A stretch of 64,000 nucleotides of DNA from Heliocidaris erythrogramma (taxonomy: Eukaryota; Echinodermata; Echinoidea; Camarodonta; Echinometridae), in contig CM046871.1 of the NCBI GenBank assembly GCA_025617745.1, forward strand, positions 33,797,579-33,861,578. The letters are read 5' to 3'. The position numbers and the translations under genes are program-made. Shown here piece after piece: positions 52,193 to 63,842 of this stretch. The notes beneath the pieces were generated by a model, which saw only the letters and a program-made list of their open reading frames with translations, had not been told where the DNA came from and did not search any database. Each line of letters opens with the position of its first letter. Position 1 is the stretch's first letter.

Positions 52193-53286
52193 AGGTCATT
52201 GCTCTGTATAAATCGGTGTTTTGTTCGCGGCTGTTCTATTATAGCAATGGGGGGCAACGGAGAAGGGAGGGACAGAAGAGCTGCTATTTACGAATCTCAC
52301 TCCGAGTACACAACAGTGCGTACGCGGGAAGGAAGAATTTTACACTTTCTAATTCGACAAGATTCATCCATTTCATCCACGGTATGCAACATATCACTCC
52401 ACAGCTGTAACGACTGCTCAATTCGCATTCACGGTCGTTCAACACACACATTGGATTGATGCACCCCGTTTTACAATGGCACAGTCCAAATCGAGCCTAT
52501 ATACGCAGCATTATACTGTACGTGCTTTATATACATGACATCTTTTTTGCTATGTTTCTTTTTAATTATGCAAAATAGACGGCGGTTTTTTTCGACCAAT
52601 CAGGACGAACCTGATATCACAAGAAAGAGTAACATCTTGGCTATTTGCTAGTCTTTGCCCCCATACATTTTGACACGTAAGTCAGAAGCTATAGGAGGAA
52701 TACGAGAGCAATGAGTGCAAAAAAAGTGCTTCTCCTCACACAAAAAGCATGAAACCATGCATTTTCAGTCGAAAATAGACGGCGGTTTTTTTTCATTCAA
52801 TTAAAAAATAACTGATATCATGAGATGTAGAATTAATCAAAGTTTTATAAACCGTTTGCCCCATGAAAAATTTTGCGCGGTTCTCGAGATATGATTTAAA
52901 ATGTGCCGAAAAGGACGTGTTTTCGCCAAATTTCTGTCGAAAGATCGGGGATCACGACCGGTTCGCGTTCAGTGAACATGACAAATTCATATGTATAACT
53001 TACTTCTGTGTATTTCCATCCTGCTTTCGTCTTCCTCATCGCCTTCATCCGCGTTTGGTTTGGTTTCCTCTTCATGTTTTTTTTTATATGTTTCATATAT
53101 GCCACATGTTTTTTTTCCCGAAAGAACATTTTCAGCTTCACGATTTAAAAAAAATAACATATTTCTTCTGACTTTCTTTTGCGTTTGCCATTGTTTGAGT
53201 TTAATAATTGTTTACTAGTTTCTTCAGCTTTTGATTTCTCACTATGAAATCCAGTTTCTAGTTCAGCGCTTAAAAAATGATTTTGT

Positions 53287-53441
53287 CAGTGGCGGTTCCA
53301 GGCGCGGGGGAGAGAGAGAGGGGGTGGGCGCCTCTTGCGCCCCTCTATTTTTTAAAACCACACACTGAACGTACAAGTTAATCTAAAAAAATTGCCGCTT
53401 GCACCCCCGTTTACTTTCAAATGCTGGATCCGCCCCTTAGG
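53287..53441. mobile_element. hAT-like MITE with G-rich interior
   Basis: The ends cagtggcggttccag and ctggatccgcccctta are near-inverted. A purine run (gggggagagagagag) begins just inside the left end. A second copy is at 55136-55301. Confidence 0.7.
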
Positions 53442-53621
53442 AACATTGTATTAAGCGCTATATAAATGTTGACTATTATTATTTTTGTTGATGTACTTCT
53501 GGGGCCCATCCTACGAGATCCTGAACTACCTCCGTTGTACTTTAACAAGGATCGAAACAGTACAGGCAACACAATTCTCATGGATGTCTCGCACATGTCA
53601 ACAAAAATGTATTCAGAATTT

Positions 53622-53799
53622 GCAAGGCCGTACGCAGAAATTTTTTCCTGGGGGGGGGGGGGGGCAAGATGATCGCTTTCAAAGGAACCCATAACTTGAA
53701 GTCTAAAACCCGATTAAACAAAAAGTATGACTTTGAAATTTCGGGGGGGGGGGGGGGGGCAACTGCCCCCTGCCCCCCCCCCCCGCTGCGTACGGCCTT
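53622..53799. mobile_element. Short element with perfect 14-bp TIR and internal poly-G/poly-C
   Basis: caaggccgtacgcag at the left pairs with ctgcgtacggccttg at the right. G12, G16 and C14 runs lie inside. The host agaattt occurs on both sides, a possible target duplication. Confidence 0.8.
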
Positions 53800-54434
53800 G
53801 AGAATTTATATGTTTCATATATGCCACATGTTTTTTCCCCCAAAAGAACATTTTCAGCTTCATAACTCACTACTAACATCAAATCCTAGACTCTCAGACC
53901 TTTTTTAATTCAAGCGCCGTCAGTCAGAAACGATATGCGTCGTCAGGAAAATCATTAGAAGTTCTGATTTCTTTATATTTTGCTTTTTTATTATTTATTT
54001 TCTTCAAGGCAAGATTTTTTTCTCCCGAATGGGTGGATAGTCAAAGTCGGGGTGCCGGCCTATAACGCGTGATTTATGCGGTCAAACGCGGTTAAACGCG
54101 GGCAAACGCATATTTCTCTTATACCATATTTATATTCTTTTATTGTAGGACGACCCCTTTGAAAATAAGCTTTTGCTTACAGGGATATCCAACCTAATGA
54201 AAATTAGTAAGTTCGATTCATGTTAGATATTTATGCTTTTCATTCTCCTTATGTAAATTATAACTTACTTCTGTGTATTTCCATCCTGCTTTCGTCTTCC
54301 TCATCGCCTTCATCCGCGTTTGGTTTGGTTTCCTCTTCATGTTTTTTTTTATATGTTTCATATATGCCACATGTTTTATTCCCGAAAGAACATTTTCAGT
54401 TTCATAACTCACTACTAACATCAAATCCTAGACT

Positions 54435-54815
54435 CAGGCGCGGTTAAGGGGTGGGGGGGGGGGGGGGGGGAACCAAACTTTTTTTTTCCGAAGGCCATGG
54501 TATTTGCTGCCTAATAGTTGCCTATAATGATAAAAGCACCCGTAAATCCATTCTAGGGGGGGGGGGGACTTTGGGGCCTGAAGGCGCCCCCCAAACAAAA
54601 ATAATAATAATAATAATAATAAATAAATAAATAAATAAAAATAAAAAAATAAAAATAAATAAAAAATAAGAAATCGCTCAAGCCCCACAAAATTTTAGCC
54701 GATAAATGTGCAATTTAAATTCCATATATATTCTAATATACATTATAATCCTCCATGCCCCCTAGCCCCCTCCCCCTCAATTTTTTGTTTTTATTACTCT
54801 GAAACCGCGCCTGAA
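54435..54815. mobile_element. Short element with TIR caggcgcggtt and poly-G
   Basis: The left end caggcgcggttaagggg matches the right end aaccgcgcctg. A G18 run follows the left end, and the interior includes an (AAT)n/(AAAT)n stretch at 54598-54670. Confidence 0.7.
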
Positions 54816-56743
54816 TGCTAGTAACATCATTTTAGCCACTGGGTTCATTTGTTCCGTCAGGATGTTGTATTGCATTCTCAACGCATAACAGTTACATTAA
54901 CGGTTCTATCTAACCTACCAATAATGATGAAAGAATCCCATATTCTTTTAATTTTCAATCAATCAATTTGCAGTTGTTTCTTCAGCGTTCACGATTTTAA
55001 AAAAAATAACATATTTCTTCTGACTTTCTTCTGCGTTTGTCATTGTTTGAGTTTAATAATTGTTTGCTAGTTTCTTCAGCTTTTGATTTCTCATAAATCA
55101 AGTTTCTAGTTCAGCGCTTAAAAAATGATTTTGTCAGTGGCGGTTCCAGGCGCGGGGGAGAGAGAGAGAGGGGGGGGGGGGGTAGGCGCCTCTTGCACTC
55201 CCTCTATTTTTGAAAACCACACACTGAACGTACAAGTTAATCTAAGAAAATTGCCGCTTGCACCCCCGTTTACTTTCAAATCCTGGATCCGCCCCTTAGA
55301 AACATTGTATTAAGCGCTATATAAATGTTGACTTTTTATTTTTGTTGAGGTACTTCTGGGCCCACCCGACGAGATCATATCCAAAAACTACCTCCGTTGT
55401 ACTTTAACAAGGATCGAAACAGTACAGGCAACACAATTCTTATGGATGTCTCGCACATGTCAACAAAAGTGTATTCAGAATTTCAGAAATAGATGCCCGT
55501 GCTGTCGTGGGAATACGTTTAACCTTACTAAACTTCCCGAGAGGAGGGTGGGGGGGGGGGGGGTCTCAATGAGGCCTGTACATTATCCTCTCAAATCACT
55601 TTGTGGTAATATGTTTTTGATATGCCCTACTTGTGGTGAATCGATATATCATCGTCAACCTACATGTAAGTGTGCTTAATAACATCAATTCATGAAGAAA
55701 ATTCTGAGCTCTAGTTTTTAAAATCTGAGGCGGAACAACGAACACAATGGGGGGGGGGTGCTTTTTGTTTCCTCTTTTTTTCTTCTCATTTTGTCCCTTT
55801 TCTATTTTACTCTTCATTGTTATATTTTTTCCCTTTTTTATTACAAAGACTTCCAGATTTTGCATAATTTACTATTTAATACATGCATGTAAAATATTAT
55901 GGTTACTTATTGTTAATATTATGTAATTTGGCGCAATTATACTGCATGTGAATATATTTGTTTATGTATTTTACCTTGATCATTGTGAATTTTTTTTTTT
56001 TTTTAAAGGAAGTAATAAAAGATTCTTAAAAACAAAAACACCTCATTTGTCAACCTCGATTTTTGGTGTTTTTGTAACCTTGTCACACGTATGACCTCTG
56101 CATCGTGGTCAATGTCATAATACACATGATAGATCTAAAGATCATCCTCACTTTCCACTTTTGTATACTCCACCTATAACTTATATAGTGCAGATGAATA
56201 TTTAATTTTAATGAGAAATGAAATAGTGGAAACAATATTTTTCACTCATGCAATAAAACACTTTGCACCAGTCCATTTTAACTTTTCAGTTGATTTCAAT
56301 CAATCTCAATAAAAATTTAAAGTTTGCAACATGTATTTAATAAACATAAGCAAATAAGCTAAAAACAAATTATCATATACTCTGTTTGAAAACATGGTCA
56401 GATAATGTACCCTTAATTGAATGTAGAATTTCATTAAGATAACTCTTAAGTTAGCATTTTATACATGTATCTGCATTATTAACCTTAGCAATATTACCGT
56501 ATGTCACTTTAGTCAGAACATATACAACAACGCCTATTTATATTTTAATATCTTCAGTAAACTAAGAAAATATTAACATGCCAATAATGTGTCTCGCGTC
56601 GTTCTTGCACGCAATTCTTCCACCGTGCAATGGAAACAGTGGTTTCTACATCATATCTAAGCCTAGTGTAACAGGGATTAGAGGGTCTAAACAGTCTACT
56701 GTTACACATTCACATACACACACACACACATCCACATCCACAA

Positions 56744-56910
56744 ACACGCTCATTAGATCATTTAGAATTGGGAAAATGAATATGCAAGTTATAAACGGTA
56801 ACTGAAAACGATGTCTCTTTTTTTATTGGGGGGGGGGGGGTAATAATTCTCTCTGACTCTCTCTCTCTCTCACTGGGAAAGGTATCGACAATTAAGGAGA
56901 GAAGTAAAGA
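56744..56910 (+). repeat. Direct repeat D1, left copy
   Basis: About 167 bp matching 63843-64000 almost exactly: acacgctcattagatcattt, ttataaacggtaactgaaaa, a G12 run, and ctctctgactctctctctct. It ends about 40 bp before the RT relic. Confidence 0.9.
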
Positions 56911-56948
56911 AGAAACATTAAATCTACACTTTGTGTCTTTTTTAAAGA

Positions 56949-58290
56949 ATGATTTGTATAAAATGCTTAAGACATAACACGAAATTGTTTTGGAGTAATG
57001 TTTTATCAAAGTCTAGAAAATGTGACCATAGTACGGTTGAATGCTTAAAGGTCAACGTCATGCTTTTATCCGAAGATCAACAAAAGGCTGATGATTACAA
57101 TGCACAATTTAATCAAGCTTTTAAAGATCACGTAAGCCTCTCAATACCTGAATATAGCAGTAAAGCACATATAAGGATATTCAATGTACATGTAGAGAGT
57201 GAGGTTTTAAAATTGTTGAAAAGTATACTGTATAGACGTTTCAAAAGCACAGGCACCTGATGAAATATCTCCAGGTTTGTTAAAGGAAGGAGCAGACCAA
57301 TTAACGCCTTCTTTTTGTAATTTTTTTTAACATGTCTTTGTCATGAGGCATTTTACCAGAAGACTGGCTCAGAGTAAATGTTTGTCCTTTATATGAAAAA
57401 GGCAACAAAAAAGACGCTAGTAATTACTGGCCAATATCGTTACCGTCTGTTACATGTAATATTTTAGAAAGAATAGTCTGTAAACGCCTATTTCAACAAT
57501 TTATTATTTAACAATAATAACATTTTATGTGATAACCAACATGGTTTTCGTGAAATAAGATCGTGCGAAACTCAGTAGAGGTTATCAATGATTGGTCATA
57601 TATTTTGGAAACGGGTACAAGTTTTAAATATTGCTTTTCTTGATTTTGCTAGGGCATCCGAAAACTACAAGAATACGGTGTGAAATCAACTAATTTAAAT
57701 TGATAAAAAGATCGCAAAGAGTCGTTATTGATGAATTTTCTTCATGGATTGATGTTAAATCTGGTGTTGCTCAATTTTGGGTCCGCATTATTTCTATATG
57801 TTTTATTATATAACATCGCCTCTATCATTAGATTATATGCTGATGATCGTATTTTATATCGTCGTATTTCTACTTTGGATGATTGTTAAATTTTACAAAA
57901 TGATCTGGAAGTTTTAAATCAGTGGTCTAAGACATGGATGCTCGATATTAATTTATCTAAATGCAAGATCATATACTATTGGTGTTCATGCAGGAGTTAC
58001 AAAATACAATGTCAGAGAAATATTTACATGTATGTCTTATGATAAACAATACTTTAAATTGGAAAGATCATTGTTCTGAATAACATGTGAAGTGCAATAG
58101 ACTTATTGGTATTATACGGAGGAACATTGTTGACTGTCCAAAATCTTTATGAATCTTAGTACGCTCATGTAGAAATTCACAAAAAACAACTGGTTGAACG
58201 GATTAAAAAACGATATTTAAGAATGATGTGCAACGACTGGAGCACAATTTATGATACTTTATTACAAAAGTTAAGTAGGAATACATTAGA
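56949..58290 (+). pseudogene. Decayed non-LTR retrotransposon reverse transcriptase
   Basis: Across several frameshifts and stops, the plus strand shows RT landmarks in order: LLSEDQQKADDYNAQFNQAF (spacer before RT), APDEISPGLLKEGADQLTP, EDWLRVNVCPLYEKGNKKDA, NYWPISLPSVTCNILERIV, a QHGFRE-RSCETQ-like block, VKSGVAQ (from GVPQG), and LYADDRILYR, the [FL]ADD catalytic motif. LQNDLEVLNQWSKTWML follows, as in CR1/Jockey-type elements. The endonuclease domain is not seen upstream, so the copy looks 5'-truncated. It is inactive. Confidence 0.85.
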
Positions 58291-58356
58291 GAATAGACGA
58301 AAGTATACCTCCGACTTGTGTTTTATTATAAGCATGACATCATCATAACATAGCAT

Positions 58357-58570
58357 TATCGTGTCATTATCATAATCATCATCATCTTATCCTCTTTATC
58401 TTGATAATCATACCATTATCAATATCATCCCATTATCAATATCATCTTCATTTAACGCACATGATCATTATCATTACGGCCATTATTAACTCAAATAATC
58501 ATACCATAAATTCATCATGACCATCATAATTATATCATCATGATATCATCATAGCATCATTATCATCATC
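58357..58570. repeat. (ATC)n-rich microsatellite
   Basis: Imperfect ATC/TCA trinucleotides follow the reverse transcriptase relic. Confidence 0.85.
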
Positions 58571-58617
58571 CATGTAGGCCTACATGTACGTTGTGTGTTG
58601 CCAATCACCTGACAAAC

Positions 58618-58670
58618 CGCGGAATTTCGCGGAATTTCGCGGAATTTCGCGTATTTCCGCGGAATTTCGC
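58618..58670. repeat. 10-bp tandem repeat cgcggaattt
   Basis: Five units, one with a substitution (cgcgtatttc), form a CpG-rich island in AT-rich DNA. Confidence 0.9.
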
Positions 58671-58909
58671 ATGAACACAGATGTGAAGTTGATGTAAGAC
58701 TAAAAAGCATACAATTTCTAATTCAGGTGAAATCTACCGGAATTGAAGAATCGACCAGAATTGAAGAATCGACCAGTTTCACTGGACACATATGTGATAA
58801 AATGGTCATACTTTCAAATAATACCAAGACAGCTAGAAAACGTTTTTTTATGGACTTTATTCCTTTATCTGTTCCAGGGCCGTAGCCAGAATTTGATGTT
58901 TTTTTTTTT

Positions 58910-58941
<32 letters not shown>

Positions 58942-59545
58942 TTTTTTTTTTTTTTTTGGGGGGGGGGGGGGGGCATATACATGTAACTGATGGACGTCCT
59001 GAGGAGGGGTCTAAGAGGAGGGGTGTCAAGGAGGTATTGCAATATAGTGCCAACCCACACTTCTGTGAAAAATGAGTTACATGCATTTACATTATTTATG
59101 AATCTGTGATCTAAAATATATAAAGATTTCACTTTGAAATTCAGCGGAAAAGTACTGTTGGTATATTATTTTGGGACACCTTTTTGCTGCGATATAAAAA
59201 GAAAACGCCTCTCCTTTGTAGCCACAATTTTTACAAGATGTCGGCCACCGTGGAAGCAGACAGCAGCATGTCTGAAAAAAGGACAAAATGAGGGGAGTGG
59301 CCAGAGTTTTAATCATAAAAAAAAATCAGTGATTCTTATTTCTCCTTTGACCCAAAATCCTTTTGAAAGCTATGAAAGTGTAGATAAAAGAGAAATAATA
59401 CGTTTATTGAGAATTTGAAGTTATTTTAATACTTTAGGGGTTGGGCACTATTTTCATGCTTAATCCATTCATCATTTTGCTAAAACGCGACCAGAAAATA
59501 CTACAATCATTGACTTACAGAATAGTTTGGTAATGTATTTTATGT

Positions 59546-59668
59546 TCACATCTATAAAAATTGAAATATTCGAAATTTCATAAAACGAGTGATCTCATTT
59601 GAGTCAAATGAGTGAACCGATTATTTTATTATATGAAATTTGAAATATTTCAATTTTTATAGATGTGA
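59546..59668. other. Inverted repeat, 37-bp arms
   Basis: tcacatctataaaaattgaa... at 59546 pairs with ...ttcaatttttatagatgtga ending at 59668. The loop contains a small inverted pair tcatttgagtcaaatga. Confidence 0.8.
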
Positions 59669-60479
59669 TAATGAAGAAACCTTTCCTTGTATGAAAATAA
59701 GTTACAATAATGATGATTTTACATGTTCCATATGGAGTCAAACCAAACATTATTGAAGCAAACAAAATGAAATATATGATATTTCATATAATAAAATACA
59801 TAAGGAAAAGTGAGTGCATGACATCATCGGTTCACTCATTTGCACACCGCCCATGCTATATGCATATCACTGTTTCATGAAATAATGCAACACTTCAAAA
59901 TGCCGTAACTTTCTTATTTTACATTTGATTTCAGTGAAATTTTCATTGTTACGCTTGTTTAATTTTACTCTATTTGTTCAAACCAAGTTGATATTAAGGT
60001 GGACTTGGCCTTTAAAGATTCCATGAGTGGGATAAAGTTTATTCATGCTGACTTGTGCAACTTTGATGTTCTTACAAGAGGCCTGCAAAATATAAACAGT
60101 TAAAAGTGTACAATGTTTGTTTTGTTTTTAAGTGAGGCATGATAAGGAATATTCGTAATGTGTGATGTATTTGGCTGCAATAGAGTACTGACACACATTT
60201 AGAAAAGGTGACATTGAATATCCACCAGTAATTCAATAAAATGTTGATTACTATAAATTTCTCCAAGGGCAGATTTTTCAATATTGAGTATAATTATAAT
60301 TATAGGATTATTTAGCGCGATACGGACACAATTGGAAGACTTTTTTTTCTTCAAATTTTCAAGAGATTATCGAAAAAAGGCTTATTGCGCCAACTACCTC
60401 ATGTATAAAAGTAGATTTTTACAATGAGTGTCTGCAAGATTTTTTCTACTCTCGGAGACATTCCTTTCAGTAATTCTCA

Positions 60480-60660
60480 TCACAACTGTATGGGTCCCAG
60501 TCACCCCCCCCCCCCCTCCAAAAAAGGGGGAAAAGCGGGAAAAGCGGGAGTGATGAAAGAAAAGGTTGAATAAGCAGACAAAGAAACGTCGGCGATTCCG
60601 AGCTCCCCCCCCCCCCAAAGGTAGGGGCATGTTTCGCGTGCTCACTAGCTAAGCCACTGG
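60480..60660. other. Poly-C blocks beside a hAT-like end
   Basis: C13 and C14 runs flank a purine-rich stretch with aagcgggaaaagcggga. tagctaagccactggg at the right resembles a hAT-type terminus in reverse. A left terminus was not identified. Confidence 0.45.
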
Positions 60661-61629
60661 GATCCGTTGTCTAACGCTCCAGCCATAATCCATTGGTGAA
60701 ATTCAATACGGAATCAATATTAAACAGAATGTCCAGTGTTCATTAATATTGCTCTTCATTGGTGTAAGCCTACTCATGGATTTTTGGTTTTGGGTGGAGG
60801 AGGGGGGGGGGGGGGGCACAATATAAATATTTGGGTCTGTAAGATTACAAGGATACACGTACATAAATCCAAAGATCAAACGTAACTCTTCAGTACATGG
60901 TTTGCCACATACACACCCCTGTCCCCACATATTTGACAAATTACAAATGATAAATTATATAGCATGAAATCAGAAGATAATCTTTGAACATCCCAGTGAG
61001 AAAATCATCACCAAACTTCAAAAGCCTGTCAATCCTACACAGGCACAAAACGACATTCCGTGGAGTGAAAGAGGTCTGTTCTTGGTATTTATAGTGGAAA
61101 CTCGGTATAAAGAGATATGTTATAATAACATTCCTGGTATAGCAAGGAATTATTCTGGTCCTAGTTCTTTATTGTTTTTCAGTCCTGATAAAACGAGCTA
61201 CCTGCAGTAATTTAGATGGTCCCACCTGCAAATGGAGATTATCTCCATCTCTATGTGCAGGTTGTTTAAACTTTGTGTTTGATTGTAATCGAGGCTATAA
61301 CGTGCTGCAACATTGCATATTACTGCAGTCGATAGTATCGGATATCGCGTGATTTTAGTGGGTAAGCTCATTGTCAAACGATTAAGGAAGATCAGAGACA
61401 TATAGGCCTATCCGTAGTTGGCAGACAAAATATTGTCGTTGGTTTCCTGGCACTGGGGTATATAAGAGTAAGGTAAGTGTTAGTGGGTATTCCAACGACA
61501 ACACGGGCATCGAATGAAAGTTCCGCTTGCATGATGCCTGTACTGTTTCGATCCTTAAAATCGAACATCAAGGCGGTATAATTCGTGGACAGGATCTCGT
61601 CGGGTGGGATCCAGAAATATACTTCAACA

Positions 61630-62770
61630 AAACAAACTGAAATAACTCAAAATCTGAAAGAAACTATTTCAACACTAAAAAAATATAAACTCAAAGCTGA
61701 TTATTGACATCGTAAACTAAATGGTTATGAGTCTCAAACTCCGCACAACTCATCATTGTTGAAAGAGCTTGAGCATTGAGGAAAATCCTAACAATTATGA
61801 TATTTAATGAAAAACTAATGAGTGAAAAAAAAACTCTGAAAAACGGTAAAAATACACGTTAACAGCAGCTCAAACTCTTGAAAAGAAAAGTGTAAAATCA
61901 TTATGAACGGTTAATCCCATTCACAAGACGCACAGAGAACAAAAAAAAATTAATAAAAAACACGTAAGAACAACTCACGGACTCTCAAACATGCAGAAAA
62001 AATGTTAACAATTTTGATTATTTGAACTGTGACTTTGTGTGAGGAAACAACCGAAAGCATAAAGTTATGTTCCACAATGCCTTGGTTTGTGTTTGACATT
62101 AGTAAAGGTAAGGATCAGTGTTTACAGAAAACAACTAACAATACAATGATGTTACTAACGAAGAATGAAAGATGAAGAATAATAAAGAATAATGACGTTG
62201 AAGCAGGATGTGCGTACAAGGTGAAAGTTTATTTTTCACAAACTGATTTATGCATGCACGTTGCAATACATGAGATCAAACCAGTTTCTGTTAGGAATGC
62301 GAGTTGATATGATGATGATTATAGAAATGTTCAACAAAAGCAATAAGAGATCAATGAAATCAAAATGTGAAAAACGTGTGTATTCATATCGACGCATTCT
62401 TTGCGGTATCTTCATGTCATGAGGATATTCTGGAAGATGAAAAGAAAAGAAAAAGAATCATAGTGAATACATCTACAAAACTGGTGGGCAAGGAACTTGG
62501 CACCGAAATTAATAATTCAGAGTAAGTCAAAAGTTTAATATAATTATATACATGTAGTCCTATAAAGCTTAATTTGACAGAATCGTTTACCACTGAGTTT
62601 GCTTTATTTCTGAATAAAATTATCCTGCATAGGTATAGATCGCGATTATATTGACCCAATAAATAGACTGATTAAAGGTCTTCGATACGGCAGACACGCA
62701 AATTTCAGAGGCTTACACGCAAATTTCAAAACCGTGTCTGATATTGATGTACCCAGCGTGTCTTCGTGTA
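61630..62770. other. Unassigned AT-rich sequence
   Basis: Nothing recognisable as an exon, RNA gene or complete repeat was found. Short open frames here lack splice or family support. Confidence 0.4.
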
Positions 62771-62775
62771 AGCAA

Positions 62776-62982
62776 TAGACCTGTTTACTAGGTGATTCAA
62801 ATTTTATGCATACTTTTGAAACAGAGGTTGTTCTTGACAACCCGAAAGCTTGCCAGAGGCTTGTCAGACAAAGCAACAATTAATGTATGCAAACTGGATT
62901 CCAAGTATTGTAGTTCATTCATTAAAAACAGGTTAATGGATACCTCGTTACTAGGTCACCAGGAAATAAACAGGTCTATTTA
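62776..62982. repeat. Interspersed repeat R6, copy D (inverted)
   Basis: The ends caatagacctg and caggtctatt flank an inverted interior containing aaagcttgccagaggcttg and aatgtatgcaaactggatt. Confidence 0.75.
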
Positions 62983-63842
62983 TGTTAAATTTGTTAAACT
63001 ATTTCTCGTCAAGACATTTATTATTTATTGAAATGTTTTTTGCCAACAAAAGTACTCAGAAATGCAAAGTATGAGATGATGAGAAGAGAGAGGGCAATTG
63101 TTCCTTTGAATATGATATGAGGACTGTGTTTATAGCATTATGTCTGGCTATTGTCCACCATGAATAAGTTCCGACTTGTAAGAACCTTTCTGTCGAGGAA
63201 GAGCTGGGCTGGGCTGAGCTGAGCTGAGCGAGGGTAGTGCTGCAGCTATTGTCTATAATCCATCAAAGTGTTCGGATTTGAAAGAACTTCCAGCGCATGA
63301 GAAGGGGAGGCGTGATACTTAGACTAGTGTAACAGGGATTAGAGGGGATTATAGGCCGGGATTACTAGTATAAGTTTCTTATAGAAAAGTTTCGTCAAAG
63401 CATGGATAACTAGTATATCCATGATCAAAGTAATTCTGCACGAGTAGCCCTAGGAAATTTTGACAGCGTGATCATACAGAGGCACTTTGCAGGGGCCACG
63501 GAACGTCTTGGAAAGTAGAGGGCTGCGTATATATACCACATTTTTTTGCACTGCCATACGTTTGCACGTGTTTACTGAAAAAAAGTGTGGGGGCGGGGTC
63601 TGAAGCCCCCTCCCCCAGCCCCCCGGTCCCTGCTTTGTAGGCAATCTCCACACGTAGTATTTCTGGCGAAAATGGCGAGCTTTCTTAGTCTCTACACACT
63701 ATTTCAGTTAAACACACGTGCCAGTCTCCACCCCCAGTCATAGACACACACACACACACATACATGGATATGTAGCACAGTCTACTGTTACACCAGGGAA
63801 GTGTTGGTTACACATTGCCAGTACATATGCACACATTCACAT

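Larger units (their letters stand above)
52997..55490. repeat. Shuffled segmental duplication
   Basis: Block 53139-53625 recurs at 54985-55487 (gttcagcgcttaaaaaatga, ccgcttgcacccccgttt, ggatcgaaacagtacaggca). Block 52997-53115 recurs at 54259-54375. Block 53806-53900 recurs at 54345-54436. Block 51798-51941 recurs at 54122-54256. The copies are joined in different orders with short elements inserted. An inverted piece of the same unit is at 61540-61625. Confidence 0.85.

Noticed and set aside
53417-55865. Glycine/proline-rich open frames on both strands
   Set aside because: They are created by poly-G/poly-C tracts and duplicated repeat sequence.
56949-57260. 103-codon frame as an intact gene
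   Set aside because: It reads directly into frameshifted RT motifs and is part of the retrotransposon relic.
58743-59132. Open frames spanning poly-T/poly-G on both strands
   Set aside because: Poly-Phe/poly-Lys and poly-Gly/poly-Pro arise from homopolymers at a hAT-like element end.
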